Source of the DNA: Ramlibacter humi
GTDB taxonomy: Bacteria > Pseudomonadota > Gammaproteobacteria > Burkholderiales > Burkholderiaceae_C
Assembly (NCBI RefSeq): GCF_004681975.1
Contig: NZ_SMLK01000001.1
Span: 1,488,001-1,552,000 of the forward strand
Reading direction: 5' to 3'
DNA length: 64,000 bases
Under the pieces are notes generated by a model. That model ran no database searches and had not been told where the DNA came from. It saw only the letters and a program-made list of their open reading frames with translations. Positions within the stretch are counted from its first letter, which is position 1. Each line of letters opens with the position of its first letter. The position numbers and the translations under genes were made by a program. This document shows positions 1 through 8,755 of the stretch, one piece after another.

Positions 1-153
1 GGCGCCCTGCTGTCGCCCCCGCCGCCCGCTCGCGTGCTGTCGGAGAAGGAGCTCGCGCTGCTGGGCGACCCGCCCGGCTTCGACCGCGGCGCCACGGTTC
101 CCGCCGTGGACCGCGCCATCGTTTCGTTCTTCCAGCGCCGCCTGGCCCCCTAG
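1..153 (+). CDS. C-terminal fragment, possible alpha/beta-hydrolase
   Basis: An open frame enters from the left edge and stops at TAG 151-153, giving the last 50 residues of a protein. It ends in a helix with the sequence AIVSFFQRRLAP, preceded by a segment rich in Pro, Gly and Asp. This resembles the last helix of dienelactone-hydrolase-like alpha/beta-hydrolases, but no catalytic residue is inside the window, so the family call is weak. The next gene starts 9 bases later, so the two may be co-transcribed. Confidence 0.4.
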   Translation, partial: GALLSPPPPARVLSEKELALLGDPPGFDRGATVPAVDRAIVSFFQRRLAP

Positions 154-162
154 AATTTCGCG

Positions 163-459
163 ATGCCCGCACTCTCTCCCGACGAAATCGACCGCCTGGC
201 CCGCAAGCGCGCCGGCGCCAAGCTGGGCTGGTTCCTGCACGCGGCCGTGTACGTGGTGGTGAACCTCACGCTGCTGGCGATGTCGCGCTACGGCTGGGGC
301 AACCGCCCGTGGTCCATCTTTCCGGTGCTCGGTTGGGGGCTGGGCCTCGCGCTGCACGGCCTGTCGGTGTTCGTCATCGGCCAGGGCAGCGCGCTGCGCG
401 AACACCTGGTGCGCAAGGAGCGCGAGCGGCTCCAGCGCGAACACGGCGGCCCGCGATGA
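163..459 (+). CDS. 2TM-domain membrane protein
   Basis: This 98-residue protein has two hydrophobic helices (about residues 23-41 and 53-73) between a basic N-terminal helix (DEIDRLARKRAGAK) and a highly charged C-terminal tail (LVRKERERLQ). That is the layout of the 2TM domain, which is often fused or linked to LytS-type sensor kinases. Its stop overlaps the start of the downstream kinase (ATGA at 456-459), so translation is probably coupled. It most likely sits in the inner membrane as a partner of the kinase. Its biochemical role is not known. Confidence 0.75.
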   Translation: MPALSPDEIDRLARKRAGAKLGWFLHAAVYVVVNLTLLAMSRYGWGNRPWSIFPVLGWGLGLALHGLSVFVIGQGSALREHLVRKERERLQREHGGPR

Positions 460-1502
460 AGATCGACGGCCTGTCCAAGCTGCAGCACGCCCTGCAGGTG
501 GCGGCCTTCACGCTGGCCATCGCCACCATCCAGTACGCCTTCGAACCCGAGCGCCCTTACGGGCCGCCGGTCGCGTACTCGGTGGCCATCGGCATGACCA
601 CCTGGGCCGTCATCGACTTCGGGCGGCACCTCGTCCCTTCCGCGCGCGAAACGGGCTGGCCGCGGGGCTTCCAGGGCATCCTGCTGGTGGCCGTGGGCAT
701 CGTGGCCGGCTGGTTCGCGGGCAACGCCATCGGCGACTTCGCGTGCCGCACGCTGGGCCTGTTCCCGCCGGGCACGCTGCCGCGCGATCCCGTGAAGGAC
801 CTGCGCAACTCGGTGCTCATCACGCTGATGGCGGGCATCGCGGGCAGCTACTGGTTCTACAGCCGCTTCCGCAACGAGTACTTCGAGCGCCGCGCGGCCG
901 AGGCGCAGCGGCACGCCGACGAAGCGCGCCTCAAGCTGCTGGAAACGCAGCTGGAACCGCACATGCTGTTCAACACGCTGGCCAACCTTCGCGCGCTGAT
1001 CGGCGTGGACCCTTCGCGCGCGCAGCTGATGCTCGATCACATGATCGCGTACCTGCGCGCCACGCTGTCCGCTTCGCGCGCCACCACGCACCCGCTGCAG
1101 GCGGAATTCGACCGCCTGCGCGACTACCTGGAACTGATGGCCATCCGCATGGGGCCGCGGCTGTCGTACGAGCTGCAATTGCCGCCGGAACTCGCGCAGG
1201 TCCCCGTGCCCACGCTGCTGCTGCAGCCGCTGGTGGAGAACGCCATCCAGCACGGGCTGGAACCGCAGGTGGGCGGCGGGCGGCTGACGATCTGCGCGAA
1301 ACGCGAAGACGGCGAGCTGGTGCTGTCGGTCGACGACACGGGCGTGGGGCCGGGCGGCACGACCCCGGGTTCGGGCTTCGGGCTCACGCAAGTGCGCGAG
1401 CGCCTGGCCACGCTGCATGGGGCCGCCGCTCGCCTGCAGCTGGCGGCCGCGCAGCCCAAGGGCACGCGCGCCACCATCCACATCCCCGCGAGGACCGCTT
1501 GA
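456..1502 (+). CDS. LytS/YehU-type sensor histidine kinase
   Basis: This 348-residue kinase has about four membrane helices in its first 135 residues, then a His_kinase domain. The phospho-acceptor box is LETQLEPHMLFNTLANL. The ATP-binding domain shows the N box (PLVENAIQHGLEPQ), the G1 box (DDTGVGPGG) and the G2 box (SGFGLTQVRERL). Such kinases phosphorylate a LytTR response regulator, and one is encoded immediately downstream. I chose ATG 456 because it overlaps the upstream stop. The signal it senses cannot be read from the sequence. Confidence 0.88.
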   Translation: MKIDGLSKLQHALQVAAFTLAIATIQYAFEPERPYGPPVAYSVAIGMTTWAVIDFGRHLVPSARETGWPRGFQGILLVAVGIVAGWFAGNAIGDFACRTLGLFPPGTLPRDPVKDLRNSVLITLMAGIAGSYWFYSRFRNEYFERRAAEAQRHADEARLKLLETQLEPHMLFNTLANLRALIGVDPSRAQLMLDHMIAYLRATLSASRATTHPLQAEFDRLRDYLELMAIRMGPRLSYELQLPPELAQVPVPTLLLQPLVENAIQHGLEPQVGGGRLTICAKREDGELVLSVDDTGVGPGGTTPGSGFGLTQVRERLATLHGAAARLQLAAAQPKGTRATIHIPARTA

Positions 1503-2284
1503 ACCCCACCGCGCTGATCGCCGAGGACGAGCACCTGCTGGCGCAGGCGCTGCAGGCCGAGCTGCGCAAGGCCTGGCCCGAGCTGCAGGTGGTGGGCATC
1601 GCGGGCGACGGCGAGTCCGCCATCCGCGAAGCGCTGGAGCACCGGCCCGCCGTGCTGTTCTTCGACATCCGCATGCCGGGGCTCAGCGGGCTGGAAGCCG
1701 CCGCGCAACTGGCCGACGAGTGGCCTGATGACCAGCCCTTTCCCGCGCTGGTGTTCGTCACCGCGTACGACCAGTACGCGGTGGAGGCTTTCGAAGCGCA
1801 GGCGATGGACTACGTGCTCAAGCCCGTGCAGCCGGCGCGGCTGACCAAGACGGTGGCGAAGCTGAAGGAGGCGCTGGCGCAGCGCAATGGGGGCGGTGGT
1901 CTCGACACCGCGGTCGAACAGCTGCGCCATCTGCTGGCCGGCCAGCGTGGCAGCGCGGCGCCGCTGAAGGTCATCCAGGCCGGCGTGGGCAACACGCTGA
2001 AGATGGTGCCCATCGCCGAGGTGCTGGTGTTCGAAGCCGCGGACAAGTACGTGCGCGTGCTGACCACCGGGCACGAGTACCTGATCCGCACGCCGCTGAA
2101 GGATCTGCTGCCGCAGCTGGATGCCGACGAGTTCTGGCAGGTGCACCGCGGCACGGTGGTACGCGCCGAGGCGATCGAGGCGGTGACGCGGGATGAGGCG
2201 GGGAAGCTGCACCTGCAGGTGCGCGGGCGGAAAGAGAAGCTGCCGGTGAGCCGGCTGTATGCGCATTTGTTCAGGGCGATGTGA
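1499..2284 (+). CDS. LytTR-family response regulator
   Basis: This 261-residue protein has an N-terminal receiver domain with acidic pocket IAEDEH, phospho-acceptor Asp in FFDIRMPGL and the conserved Lys in YVLKPVQ. A C-terminal LytTR DNA-binding domain follows (VLVFEAADKYVRV to LPVSRLYAHLF). It is the expected partner of the kinase just upstream. The start is a TTG at 1499 that overlaps the kinase stop as TTGA; the following residues NPTALIAEDE match the usual first strand of the receiver domain. The family is related to AlgR/LytR. The target promoters are unknown. Confidence 0.88.
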   Translation: MNPTALIAEDEHLLAQALQAELRKAWPELQVVGIAGDGESAIREALEHRPAVLFFDIRMPGLSGLEAAAQLADEWPDDQPFPALVFVTAYDQYAVEAFEAQAMDYVLKPVQPARLTKTVAKLKEALAQRNGGGGLDTAVEQLRHLLAGQRGSAAPLKVIQAGVGNTLKMVPIAEVLVFEAADKYVRVLTTGHEYLIRTPLKDLLPQLDADEFWQVHRGTVVRAEAIEAVTRDEAGKLHLQVRGRKEKLPVSRLYAHLFRAM

Positions 2285-2790
2285 CGTGCCTTGCCCCCTC
2301 CCCCCGGAGGGCGAGGGAGGAAAACCTCCCACCTCGCGCAGCGCGGCGGCGCGTTTCGTGATGTCGAGATTTCATGCGGCATCCGAGCCCATCCGCGCAC
2401 GGGCGGTGCACTGCTTTCGTTTGCAGAAACGATGCACCTTCACAGTGCTGTCGAGGCTCGCTCCGACAGGAAAAGAGGCGCTGTCCTACAGGCTCGCAGG
2501 AGGGGGTGCGGTTTACTAGCAGCCAATCACCCCGACTCCTCTGAGTCCCCTCCTCCTCCGGGGTGAGCTGGTCCGGCCCTCCGTCCCGCGACTGGCATGT
2601 TGCCCCCAAGCCCCAGGCTTGGGGGCTCTTTTTTGTGCCGCCGCTTTTCACCCGTTTGTCCTCCTCGCGGGCAGCGCGGTGTAGGAGCCCGGCCATGGGT
2701 CATCTCCCTCCTACCGGCGCTCTTGAAGCGTTCGGGCATTCCGGATGCGCAGCACCGACTAACTTGGGAACTTGAGGAACCCAAGAAGAG
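2285..2790. other. 506-base gap without a convincing gene
   Basis: No credible protein gene lies here. A stem-loop can be drawn at 2405-2438: GGTGCA pairs with TGCACC, and an inner CGTTT pairs with AAACG. A strong intrinsic terminator follows at 2602-2635, more than 300 bases after the response regulator, so a small RNA ending there is possible. An inverted repeat CTTGGG/CCCAAG lies just before the next gene. Confidence 0.4.
2602..2635 (+). terminator. Rho-independent terminator
   Basis: An 11-bp perfect stem (GCCCCCAAGCC with GGCTTGGGGGC) encloses a 3-base loop and is followed by TCTTTTTTG. It would end plus-strand transcripts of the LytTR operon or of an unannotated small RNA upstream. Confidence 0.85.
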
Positions 2791-3033
2791 ATGGCCCGCG
2801 ACGATTCCGACCACAACCGAGAGACCGGCCCCAGCTGGGACGGCCGCGAGCGCCGCAAGGCGCAGCGCACCGGCGGCCGGGCAGCCGCCTGGGCCGGGCG
2901 GCGCGGCCGCAGCGGCTACGGCCTGGAAAGCATCCGCCCGCACCTGCTGGCGCAGATCGAGATGCAGAAGCTGTGGAACCCGACGTTTCCGCCGGAAGCG
3001 CCCGACGACGGCACCAAGGGCGGCGGCGAATGA
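2791..3033 (+). CDS. small hypothetical protein
   Basis: An 80-residue, very polar and Arg/Gly-rich protein (RERRKAQRTGGRAAAW) with a short amphipathic segment near the C-terminus (HLLAQIEMQKLWNPTF). There is no signal peptide or membrane helix. The ATG follows AAGAAGAG, a usable ribosome site. It looks like a conserved small protein of Burkholderiales, but I recognise no domain and assign no function. Confidence 0.55.
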   Translation: MARDDSDHNRETGPSWDGRERRKAQRTGGRAAAWAGRRGRSGYGLESIRPHLLAQIEMQKLWNPTFPPEAPDDGTKGGGE

Positions 3034-3065
3034 AAAAAGCCCCCGGGCCTTTCGGCACCGGGGGC
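3034..3065 (-). terminator. Rho-independent terminator, minus strand
   Basis: An 8-bp stem (GCCCCCGG at 3039-3046, CCGGGGGC at 3058-3065) is followed, on the minus strand, by a run of six T (the AAAAAA at 3033-3038 on the plus strand). It ends transcription of the secreted-protein gene at 3107-3475. Confidence 0.8.
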
Positions 3066-3106
3066 AGCCTGGAGAAACTCTCTCGCCGGGCTACGCCGTC
3101 AGGCGC

Positions 3107-3475
3107 TTAGCGCCAGTGGCCGCGATGGCCGTGGCCATGGCCCCAGCCATAACCGTAGTTGGCGCCGAACACCACCACCGGGGCGGGACGGGCGTAGTAG
3201 TAGCCGGCCGGGTACACCGGCTGCGTGTAGACGACTTGCGGCTGGGTGTAGACCACCTGGGGCTGCGCGTAAACCGGCTGCGAGTAAACAGGCGCCGGCT
3301 GCACGTACACCGGCTGCGGCTGGGCCACCACCACCGGCGGCGCCGAAACATAACCGGGACCGCCCAGGTTGATGCCCACCGACACATGACCGCCCGCGTG
3401 GGCGGAACCGGCGGCGGCCAGCGCCAGCGCGGCGACGGCGGCCAGTTTGCCGAACAGGGAACGGTTGAACTGCAT
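3107..3475 (-). CDS. secreted Pro/Tyr/Val-repeat protein
   Basis: A 122-residue protein with a clear Sec signal peptide (basic start, then LAAVAALALAAAGSAHA, cut likely after AHA). The mature part holds many PVY/PQVVYTQ repeats and ends in a Gly/His-rich tail (GWGHGHGHRGHWR) that might bind metal. AGGAG lies 7 bases before the ATG. It is probably exported to the periplasm or envelope. Repetitive Pro-Val proteins of this sort are common in beta-proteobacteria and uncharacterised. Confidence 0.75.
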   Translation of the reverse strand: MQFNRSLFGKLAAVAALALAAAGSAHAGGHVSVGINLGGPGYVSAPPVVVAQPQPVYVQPAPVYSQPVYAQPQVVYTQPQVVYTQPVYPAGYYYARPAPVVVFGANYGYGWGHGHGHRGHWR

Positions 3476-3641
3476 CTGAAATCTCCTGATTCGTTGGGCG
3501 GGGCGGCGGGAACGGCCGTCCTCGTGCGTATTTAACGCTGCCGGACCGCTCCGGACGACGACGCTACGGTCAAGAACGTTGCTGAACGTAAACCGGGGGG
3601 CTCAGGGGTAACCCGGAGGGCCACCTAGAATCCCTTTCAAT

Positions 3642-5429
3642 ATGACCTCCCCCGCCGAGAAAGACAGCGTCAAGCCCAGCAATTTCCTGCGCCAGATCAT
3701 CGAGCGCGACCTGGACCAGGGCACTTACGCGCAGCGGCACTGGGCCGGCCACCCCGCCGACGCCAAGGCGCACCAATCCGCGGCACTGGACCCTGCCCGC
3801 ATCCGCACCCGTTTCCCGCCCGAGCCCAACGGCTACCTGCACGTGGGCCACGCCAAGAGCATCTGCCTGAACTTCGGCCTGGCGCGCGACTACGGCGGCG
3901 TGTGCCACCTGCGCTTCGACGACACCAACCCCGAGAAGGAAGAGACCGAGTACGTCGACGGCATCAAGGACACCGTGCAGTGGCTGGGGTTCAGCTGGGA
4001 CGCCAACGGCACCCGCCACCTGTACCAGGCCAGCGACTACTTCGACTTCATGTACCGCGCGGCGGAATACCTGATCGAAGCCGGCCTGGCCTACGTGGAC
4101 GAACAGTCGCCCGAGCAGATGCGCGCCAACCGCGGCGACTTCAGCCGCCCGGGCGTGGACAGCCCCTTCCGCAGCCGCAGCATCGAGGAGAACCTGCGGC
4201 GCTTCCGCGAAATGAAGGAAGGCAAGCTGCCCGACGGCGCCGCCGTGCTGCGCGCCAAGATCGACATGGCCAGCCCGAACATCAACCTGCGCGACCCGGC
4301 CCTGTACCGCATCAAGCACGCGGAGCACCACCACACCGGCAACAAGTGGTGCATCTACCCGATGTACACCTACGCGCATCCCATCGAGGACGCGCTGGAG
4401 AACATCACCCACAGCATCTGCACGCTGGAATTCGAGGACCAGCGGCCGTTCTACGACTGGCTGCTGGACAAATTGAGCGAAGGCGGCCTGATCAACACGC
4501 CGCACCCGCGCCAGTACGAGTTCGCGCGCCTGAACCTCACCTACGTGGTCACCAGCAAGCGCAAGCTGAAGCAGCTGGTGGACGAAGGCCACGTCAGCGG
4601 CTGGGACGACCCGCGCATGCCCACCATCGTGGGCCTGCGCCGGCGCGGCTACACGCCCGAAAGCATCCAGCTATTCAGCGAGCGCATCGGCGTGAGCAAG
4701 GCCAACGGGTGGATCGACTTCAGCATCCTGGAAGGCGCGCTGCGCGACGACCTGGACGGCAAAGCCGCCCGCGCGATGGCGGTGCTGGACCCGGTGAAGC
4801 TGGTGATCGAGAACTGGGGCGAGGTGATGGGGGGCGACGACGTGCTCGATGAGTGCTCGGCGCCCGTGCACCCGCACGACGAGTCGCGCGGCCGGCGGTC
4901 GTTCAAGTTCGGGCGCGAGATCTGGATCGAGCGTTCAGATTACGAAGAGACGCCGCCCAAGGGCTTCTTCCGCCTGTTCCCCGGGAACAAGGTTCGCCTG
5001 AAGTACGGGCATGTGATCGAGTGCGTCGGCGCCGACCGCGATGCTTCCGGCGCGATCACGCAGGTGCGCGCGAAGCTGGTGCCGGACACGAAGAGTGGCA
5101 CGCCAGGCGCGGATGCGATCAAGGTGAAGGGGAACATCACCTGGGTGGGCGTGGCCGACGGATTGAAGGCGGAAGTACGGCTGTATGACCGGCTGTTCTC
5201 GGTGGCGCAGCCGGATACGGGGGAGAAAGACTTCCTGGAGGAACTGAATCCGGAGTCGCTGAAGGTGGTGACGGCGTATCTGGAGCCGTCGCTGGCGAGC
5301 TCAAAGCCGGATGAGAAGTTTCAGTTTGAGCGGCATGGGTACTTTGTGGCGGATCGGAAGGAGCATTTGCCAAGTGCCTCCCGGATCTTCAATCGCGTGG
5401 CCGGACTTAAAGACGGTTGGGCAAAATAG
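3642..5429 (+). CDS. glnS: glutamine--tRNA ligase
   Basis: A 595-residue class I aminoacyl-tRNA synthetase that charges tRNA-Gln with glutamine in the cytosol. The HIGH signature appears as PNGYLHVGH (residues 62-70) and the KMSKS-like loop as VTSKRKLKQLV. The C-terminal part carries the anticodon-binding beta-barrels. The length is a little above the 554 residues of the E. coli enzyme. The start ATG at 3642 is followed by the usual NFLRQIIERDL helix. It is transcribed alone, and a foreign-looking gene follows 46 bases after its stop. Confidence 0.97.
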   Translation: MTSPAEKDSVKPSNFLRQIIERDLDQGTYAQRHWAGHPADAKAHQSAALDPARIRTRFPPEPNGYLHVGHAKSICLNFGLARDYGGVCHLRFDDTNPEKEETEYVDGIKDTVQWLGFSWDANGTRHLYQASDYFDFMYRAAEYLIEAGLAYVDEQSPEQMRANRGDFSRPGVDSPFRSRSIEENLRRFREMKEGKLPDGAAVLRAKIDMASPNINLRDPALYRIKHAEHHHTGNKWCIYPMYTYAHPIEDALENITHSICTLEFEDQRPFYDWLLDKLSEGGLINTPHPRQYEFARLNLTYVVTSKRKLKQLVDEGHVSGWDDPRMPTIVGLRRRGYTPESIQLFSERIGVSKANGWIDFSILEGALRDDLDGKAARAMAVLDPVKLVIENWGEVMGGDDVLDECSAPVHPHDESRGRRSFKFGREIWIERSDYEETPPKGFFRLFPGNKVRLKYGHVIECVGADRDASGAITQVRAKLVPDTKSGTPGADAIKVKGNITWVGVADGLKAEVRLYDRLFSVAQPDTGEKDFLEELNPESLKVVTAYLEPSLASSKPDEKFQFERHGYFVADRKEHLPSASRIFNRVAGLKDGWAK

Positions 5430-5475
5430 TCAGAGAAATCGCTATGTAGACAATCTTTGAGGAGGAGACAGCGCA

Positions 5476-6882
5476 ATGGAGGATTTGAAGACGGCGCTCA
5501 TCGCGGCGCGCCAAACTTGGAATACGGTTAAGCAATCAAGGGCACCAGAAGAAGCTGCCCTGAATCAATATTCCGGACTGGCAGCATCTTTTGCTGACAT
5601 AACTGGCAGATTCGACCGTTGGGGCAAAACACTGGATGGACTGAGCTCCATGGGCAAAAGGCGACGTGAGAGCCTAGCGCCAGAGGTTGCCATTTGCAGA
5701 GGTCAAATCTCGCAGCTCAAAAGGTGCTTGGACTCTCATGGAAACGGTCTGGCTTGGATCTGTGCGAACACGTCATTTCTCTCGCTTCTCAATGAAATCG
5801 ACATCAGCCTGAATGAGCTTCGCCGATTCTCGGAGAAGGAAGCCGTTGCTGTTTCGGCGGCGGCGAAGGAGCAGTTTGCTGAAGACGTGACCGTCATTCA
5901 GACGGCAGCTGAGCATGCGCGCGAACTTCGAGATCAAGCAGCAGCATTGAAAGGGCTCACGGCCGACGCTACTGCGAAGGCGGAAGAGATCGAGAAGAAA
6001 AAGGTCTCAGTAGAGAAGCAGACTGCGGAGCTTAGTGAGCAGATCGAAGCCGCGACTACCAAGACCGAGAATGACTTAGAAGCCTTCGAGCAGGCGCTTG
6101 CTTCGCGCAAGACCGAACTTGAAGAATTAGTAGAAGCTCAGAAAGAGGAAGTTGAGGAACTCGTAAGTGAGTCCCGAACTTCCGCAGAGAATTCCAAGAA
6201 AAGCGCGGAGGACGCATCGACAGTTCTCGCTAAGATTCAGAAGCATCTTGCCGACGCCATCGCCGCAAGAGAAGCGGCGGTCAAAGAACATGCTCAGACT
6301 CAACTCGAACTCGGAGAGTCGCTACTTAAACTCGATCAAGCCAAACAAGCCTTAGGCGATGCTTTGAAGAATGTGCGTCGGCAGGGGCTATCGGGAGCAT
6401 TCTTCGAGAAAGCCGAAGAAACGGCTGCACAACGGGCCGCGGAACAAAAGGTGTTCCATTCTGCCTTGTTGTATTTGGCACTTATTGGACTACTCGGACT
6501 CTTTCTAGAGGTCTATCACGGCTTGCCGAAGGATTTGAGCGAGTGGGCGCTGAGAAGCGCCAGAACACTTGTGCTAGCTGCTCCGGGCGTATGGATCGCT
6601 TGGATGTCTGCTAGACGTTTAAGTGCGCTCAACCGAATGGTGAGCGACTACGAATACAAGTCGGCAACCGCGCTCGCTTTCGAGAGTTACCGCCAGGAAA
6701 TCGAGTCGAGCGGGAGCAAGACACTGATGGACAAGCTTCTTGATAATGCCATCACGACGTTCGGTGAAAATCCCACTCGCTACTACGACAGCGCCAAAGA
6801 TGAGCCTGTCATGCCAGCAGAAAGCCTGCTTCAGAAGCTCGGATTGAAGGCGCAAAGCCCAGCCTTGCCGGCGCCAAAATAG
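5476..6882 (+). CDS. coiled-coil membrane protein, likely acquired
   Basis: A 468-residue protein of unknown function. Residues from about 125 to 310 are almost wholly heptad-type coiled coil, rich in Glu, Lys and Ala. Two hydrophobic helices follow (LLYLALIGLLGLFLEVY and a second around LVLAAPGVWIAWMSA). A conserved-looking C-terminal domain comes last (AITTFGENPTRYYD). GAGGAGGAGA precedes the ATG. Codon use is far less GC-rich than in glnS and dbpA on either side, which points to horizontal transfer. A lone membrane coiled-coil gene of this type could be a defence gene, but that is inference. Confidence 0.7.
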   Translation: MEDLKTALIAARQTWNTVKQSRAPEEAALNQYSGLAASFADITGRFDRWGKTLDGLSSMGKRRRESLAPEVAICRGQISQLKRCLDSHGNGLAWICANTSFLSLLNEIDISLNELRRFSEKEAVAVSAAAKEQFAEDVTVIQTAAEHARELRDQAAALKGLTADATAKAEEIEKKKVSVEKQTAELSEQIEAATTKTENDLEAFEQALASRKTELEELVEAQKEEVEELVSESRTSAENSKKSAEDASTVLAKIQKHLADAIAAREAAVKEHAQTQLELGESLLKLDQAKQALGDALKNVRRQGLSGAFFEKAEETAAQRAAEQKVFHSALLYLALIGLLGLFLEVYHGLPKDLSEWALRSARTLVLAAPGVWIAWMSARRLSALNRMVSDYEYKSATALAFESYRQEIESSGSKTLMDKLLDNAITTFGENPTRYYDSAKDEPVMPAESLLQKLGLKAQSPALPAPK

Positions 6883-7082
6883 CGATTCGCGTTTGAAGGT
6901 ATGCAGCACTAGAGCAGAATCGTGGCTGATGCAGCGACCGAATAACAATGACGCTGTCGACTGACGCTTTGGCCGTGAACGCTTCTCTAAAGGGGTCCTG
7001 CGACCGGTTGGGCTGGACGAAGCCGGTCTTCATAGCTCAATCGTCGCTACAGTCCAAACCCATACTTTCAGAGGAGCTCCCC

Positions 7083-7229
7083 ATGGCCAACCGCGACCAA
7101 CGCAGCAACAAGATGACGAAGAAGCCCAAAAAGGACACTTCGCCGCCCAAGGAATCGACCGGGTCGGATCGGCCGATGCCGCCGGTGACGACGGTGATGC
7201 CGAAGGGGAAGTTGAAGAACAAGCAGTGA
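7083..7229 (+). CDS. small basic hypothetical protein
   Basis: A 48-residue Lys/Pro-rich protein (KKPKKDTSPPKESTG) starting at ATG 7083 after a good GAGGAG site. It has no hydrophobic segment and is probably disordered. Short proteins like this are common in Comamonadaceae genomes. I assign no function. Longer upstream starts would run through low-GC sequence without a ribosome site. Confidence 0.5.
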   Translation: MANRDQRSNKMTKKPKKDTSPPKESTGSDRPMPPVTTVMPKGKLKNKQ

Positions 7230-7273
7230 GGTGGCGCGCCCGTGGCAGCGCGCTGGCGGCATGTGCAGGGGGT

Positions 7274-7298
7274 GGATCCCGGCGTTCGCCGGGATGAC
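7274..7298. repeat. REP-like palindrome
   Basis: ATCCCGGCG, TT, CGCCGGGAT form a near-perfect 9-bp stem inside GGATCCCGGCGTTCGCCGGG. This matches the dispersed extragenic palindromes common in Burkholderiales. A degenerate relative occurs near 41044-41066. It lies between the small basic gene and dbpA. Confidence 0.7.
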
Positions 7299-7344
7299 AA
7301 CCGAAGCGGATGCGCGGGGCGAGGCGCAGAGGACAATCCGTGCG

Positions 7345-8748
7345 ATGTCCGCCTCCACCACCTTCTCCACCCTCCCCCTCTCCCCCCAAACCCTCGCCAA
7401 CCTCACCCGTCTCGGCTATGCCGAGATGACCGCCATCCAAGCGGCCGCGCTGCCGCCCGCGCTGCTGGGCAAGGACCTCATCGCGCAGGCCAAGACGGGC
7501 AGCGGCAAGACGGCCGCCTTCGCGCTCACGCTGCTGGCCAACCTCAACCCGCGCCGCTTCGCGGTGCAGTCGCTGGTGCTGTGCCCCACGCGTGAACTGG
7601 CGGACCAGGTGACGGCCGAGGTGCGGCGGCTGGCGCGGGCCGAGGACAACATCAAGGTGGTCACGCTGTGCGGCGGTGTGCCGCTGCGCGGGCAGCTGGC
7701 TTCGCTGGAGCACGGCGCGCACATCGTGGTGGGCACGCCGGGGCGCGTGCTGGACCACCTGGACCGCGGCAGCCTGCCGCTGGACGCGCTCAACACGCTG
7801 GTGCTGGACGAAGCCGACCGCATGCTGGACATGGGCTTCCACGACGACATCGCCAAGGTCGCCGGCCGCTGTCCGCCGCAGCGCCAGACGCTGCTGTTCT
7901 CGGCCACGTACCCCGAAGGCATCGCGCAGCTGGCGGCGCGCTTCCTGCGCGAGCCGGTCACGGTGAAGGTGGAAGCGCAGCACGACGCCGCCGCCATCGA
8001 GCAGCGCTGGTACGAGGTGACCGAGAAGGAGCGCGTGCCCGCCGTCAGCCGCCTGCTGGCGCACTTCCGCCCCGCCAGCACGCTGGCGTTCTGCAACACC
8101 AAGGCGCGCTGCCGCGACGTGGCCGCGGCGCTGCGGGCGCAGGGCATTTCGGCGCTGGCGCTGTACGGCGAGCTGGAACAGCGCGAGCGCGACCAGGTGC
8201 TGGTGCGCTTTGCCAACCGCAGCTGCTCGGTGCTGGTGGCCACCGACGTGGCCGCGCGCGGGCTGGACATCGCCAGCCTGGCCTGCGTGCTGAACGTCGA
8301 CGTCACGCCCGACCCCGAAGTGCACGTGCACCGCATCGGCCGCACCGGCCGCGCGGGCGAAGCCGGCCTGGCGCTCAACCTGGCCAGCCTGGACGAGATG
8401 GGCGCCGTGGGCCGCATCGAACTGCTGCAGAAGCAGGAAAGCGTGTGGCACCCGCTGGCCGAACTGAAGGACGCCGGCGGCGGCCCGCTGGTGCCGCCCA
8501 TGGCCACGCTGCACCTGCAGGGCGGCCGCAAGGAAAAGATCCGCGCCGGCGACGTGCTGGGCGCGCTGACCAAGGACCTGGGCTACACGCGCGAGCAGGT
8601 CGGCAAGATCGATGTCAACGAGTTCTCCACCTACGTCGCGGTGGAGCGCGGCATCGCCAAACAGGTGGCTTTCAAGCTGAATGCGGGCAAGGTGAAGGGG
8701 CGCAGCGTGAAGGTGCGGGTGCTGGGGGACGAACAGGACGCGGACTGA
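7345..8748 (+). CDS. dbpA: ATP-dependent RNA helicase DbpA
   Basis: A 467-residue DEAD-box helicase that remodels 23S rRNA during large-subunit assembly. Visible motifs are Walker A AQAKTGSGKT, PTREL, DEADRMLD, SATYP and HRIGRTGRAG. The C-terminal 75 residues (KEKIRAGDVLGALTKDLG to KVKGRSVKVRVL) match the DbpA RNA-recognition domain, which binds hairpin 92 of 23S rRNA; this separates it from RhlE or SrmB. ATG 7345 is the chosen start because upstream sequence is a repeat. It is convergent with the glucoamylase-like gene, with 7 bases between them. Confidence 0.93.
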   Translation: MSASTTFSTLPLSPQTLANLTRLGYAEMTAIQAAALPPALLGKDLIAQAKTGSGKTAAFALTLLANLNPRRFAVQSLVLCPTRELADQVTAEVRRLARAEDNIKVVTLCGGVPLRGQLASLEHGAHIVVGTPGRVLDHLDRGSLPLDALNTLVLDEADRMLDMGFHDDIAKVAGRCPPQRQTLLFSATYPEGIAQLAARFLREPVTVKVEAQHDAAAIEQRWYEVTEKERVPAVSRLLAHFRPASTLAFCNTKARCRDVAAALRAQGISALALYGELEQRERDQVLVRFANRSCSVLVATDVAARGLDIASLACVLNVDVTPDPEVHVHRIGRTGRAGEAGLALNLASLDEMGAVGRIELLQKQESVWHPLAELKDAGGGPLVPPMATLHLQGGRKEKIRAGDVLGALTKDLGYTREQVGKIDVNEFSTYVAVERGIAKQVAFKLNAGKVKGRSVKVRVLGDEQDAD

Positions 8749-8755
8749 TCCGCCG

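Noticed and set aside
743-1498. Long upstream extension of the LytTR regulator frame
   Set aside because: The extension is a shadow of the kinase gene; the receiver domain begins right after TTG 1499.
3200-3350. Possible CRISPR-like repeats
   Set aside because: The short repeats are PVY/PQVVYTQ codon repeats of a secreted protein, with no spacers of uniform length.
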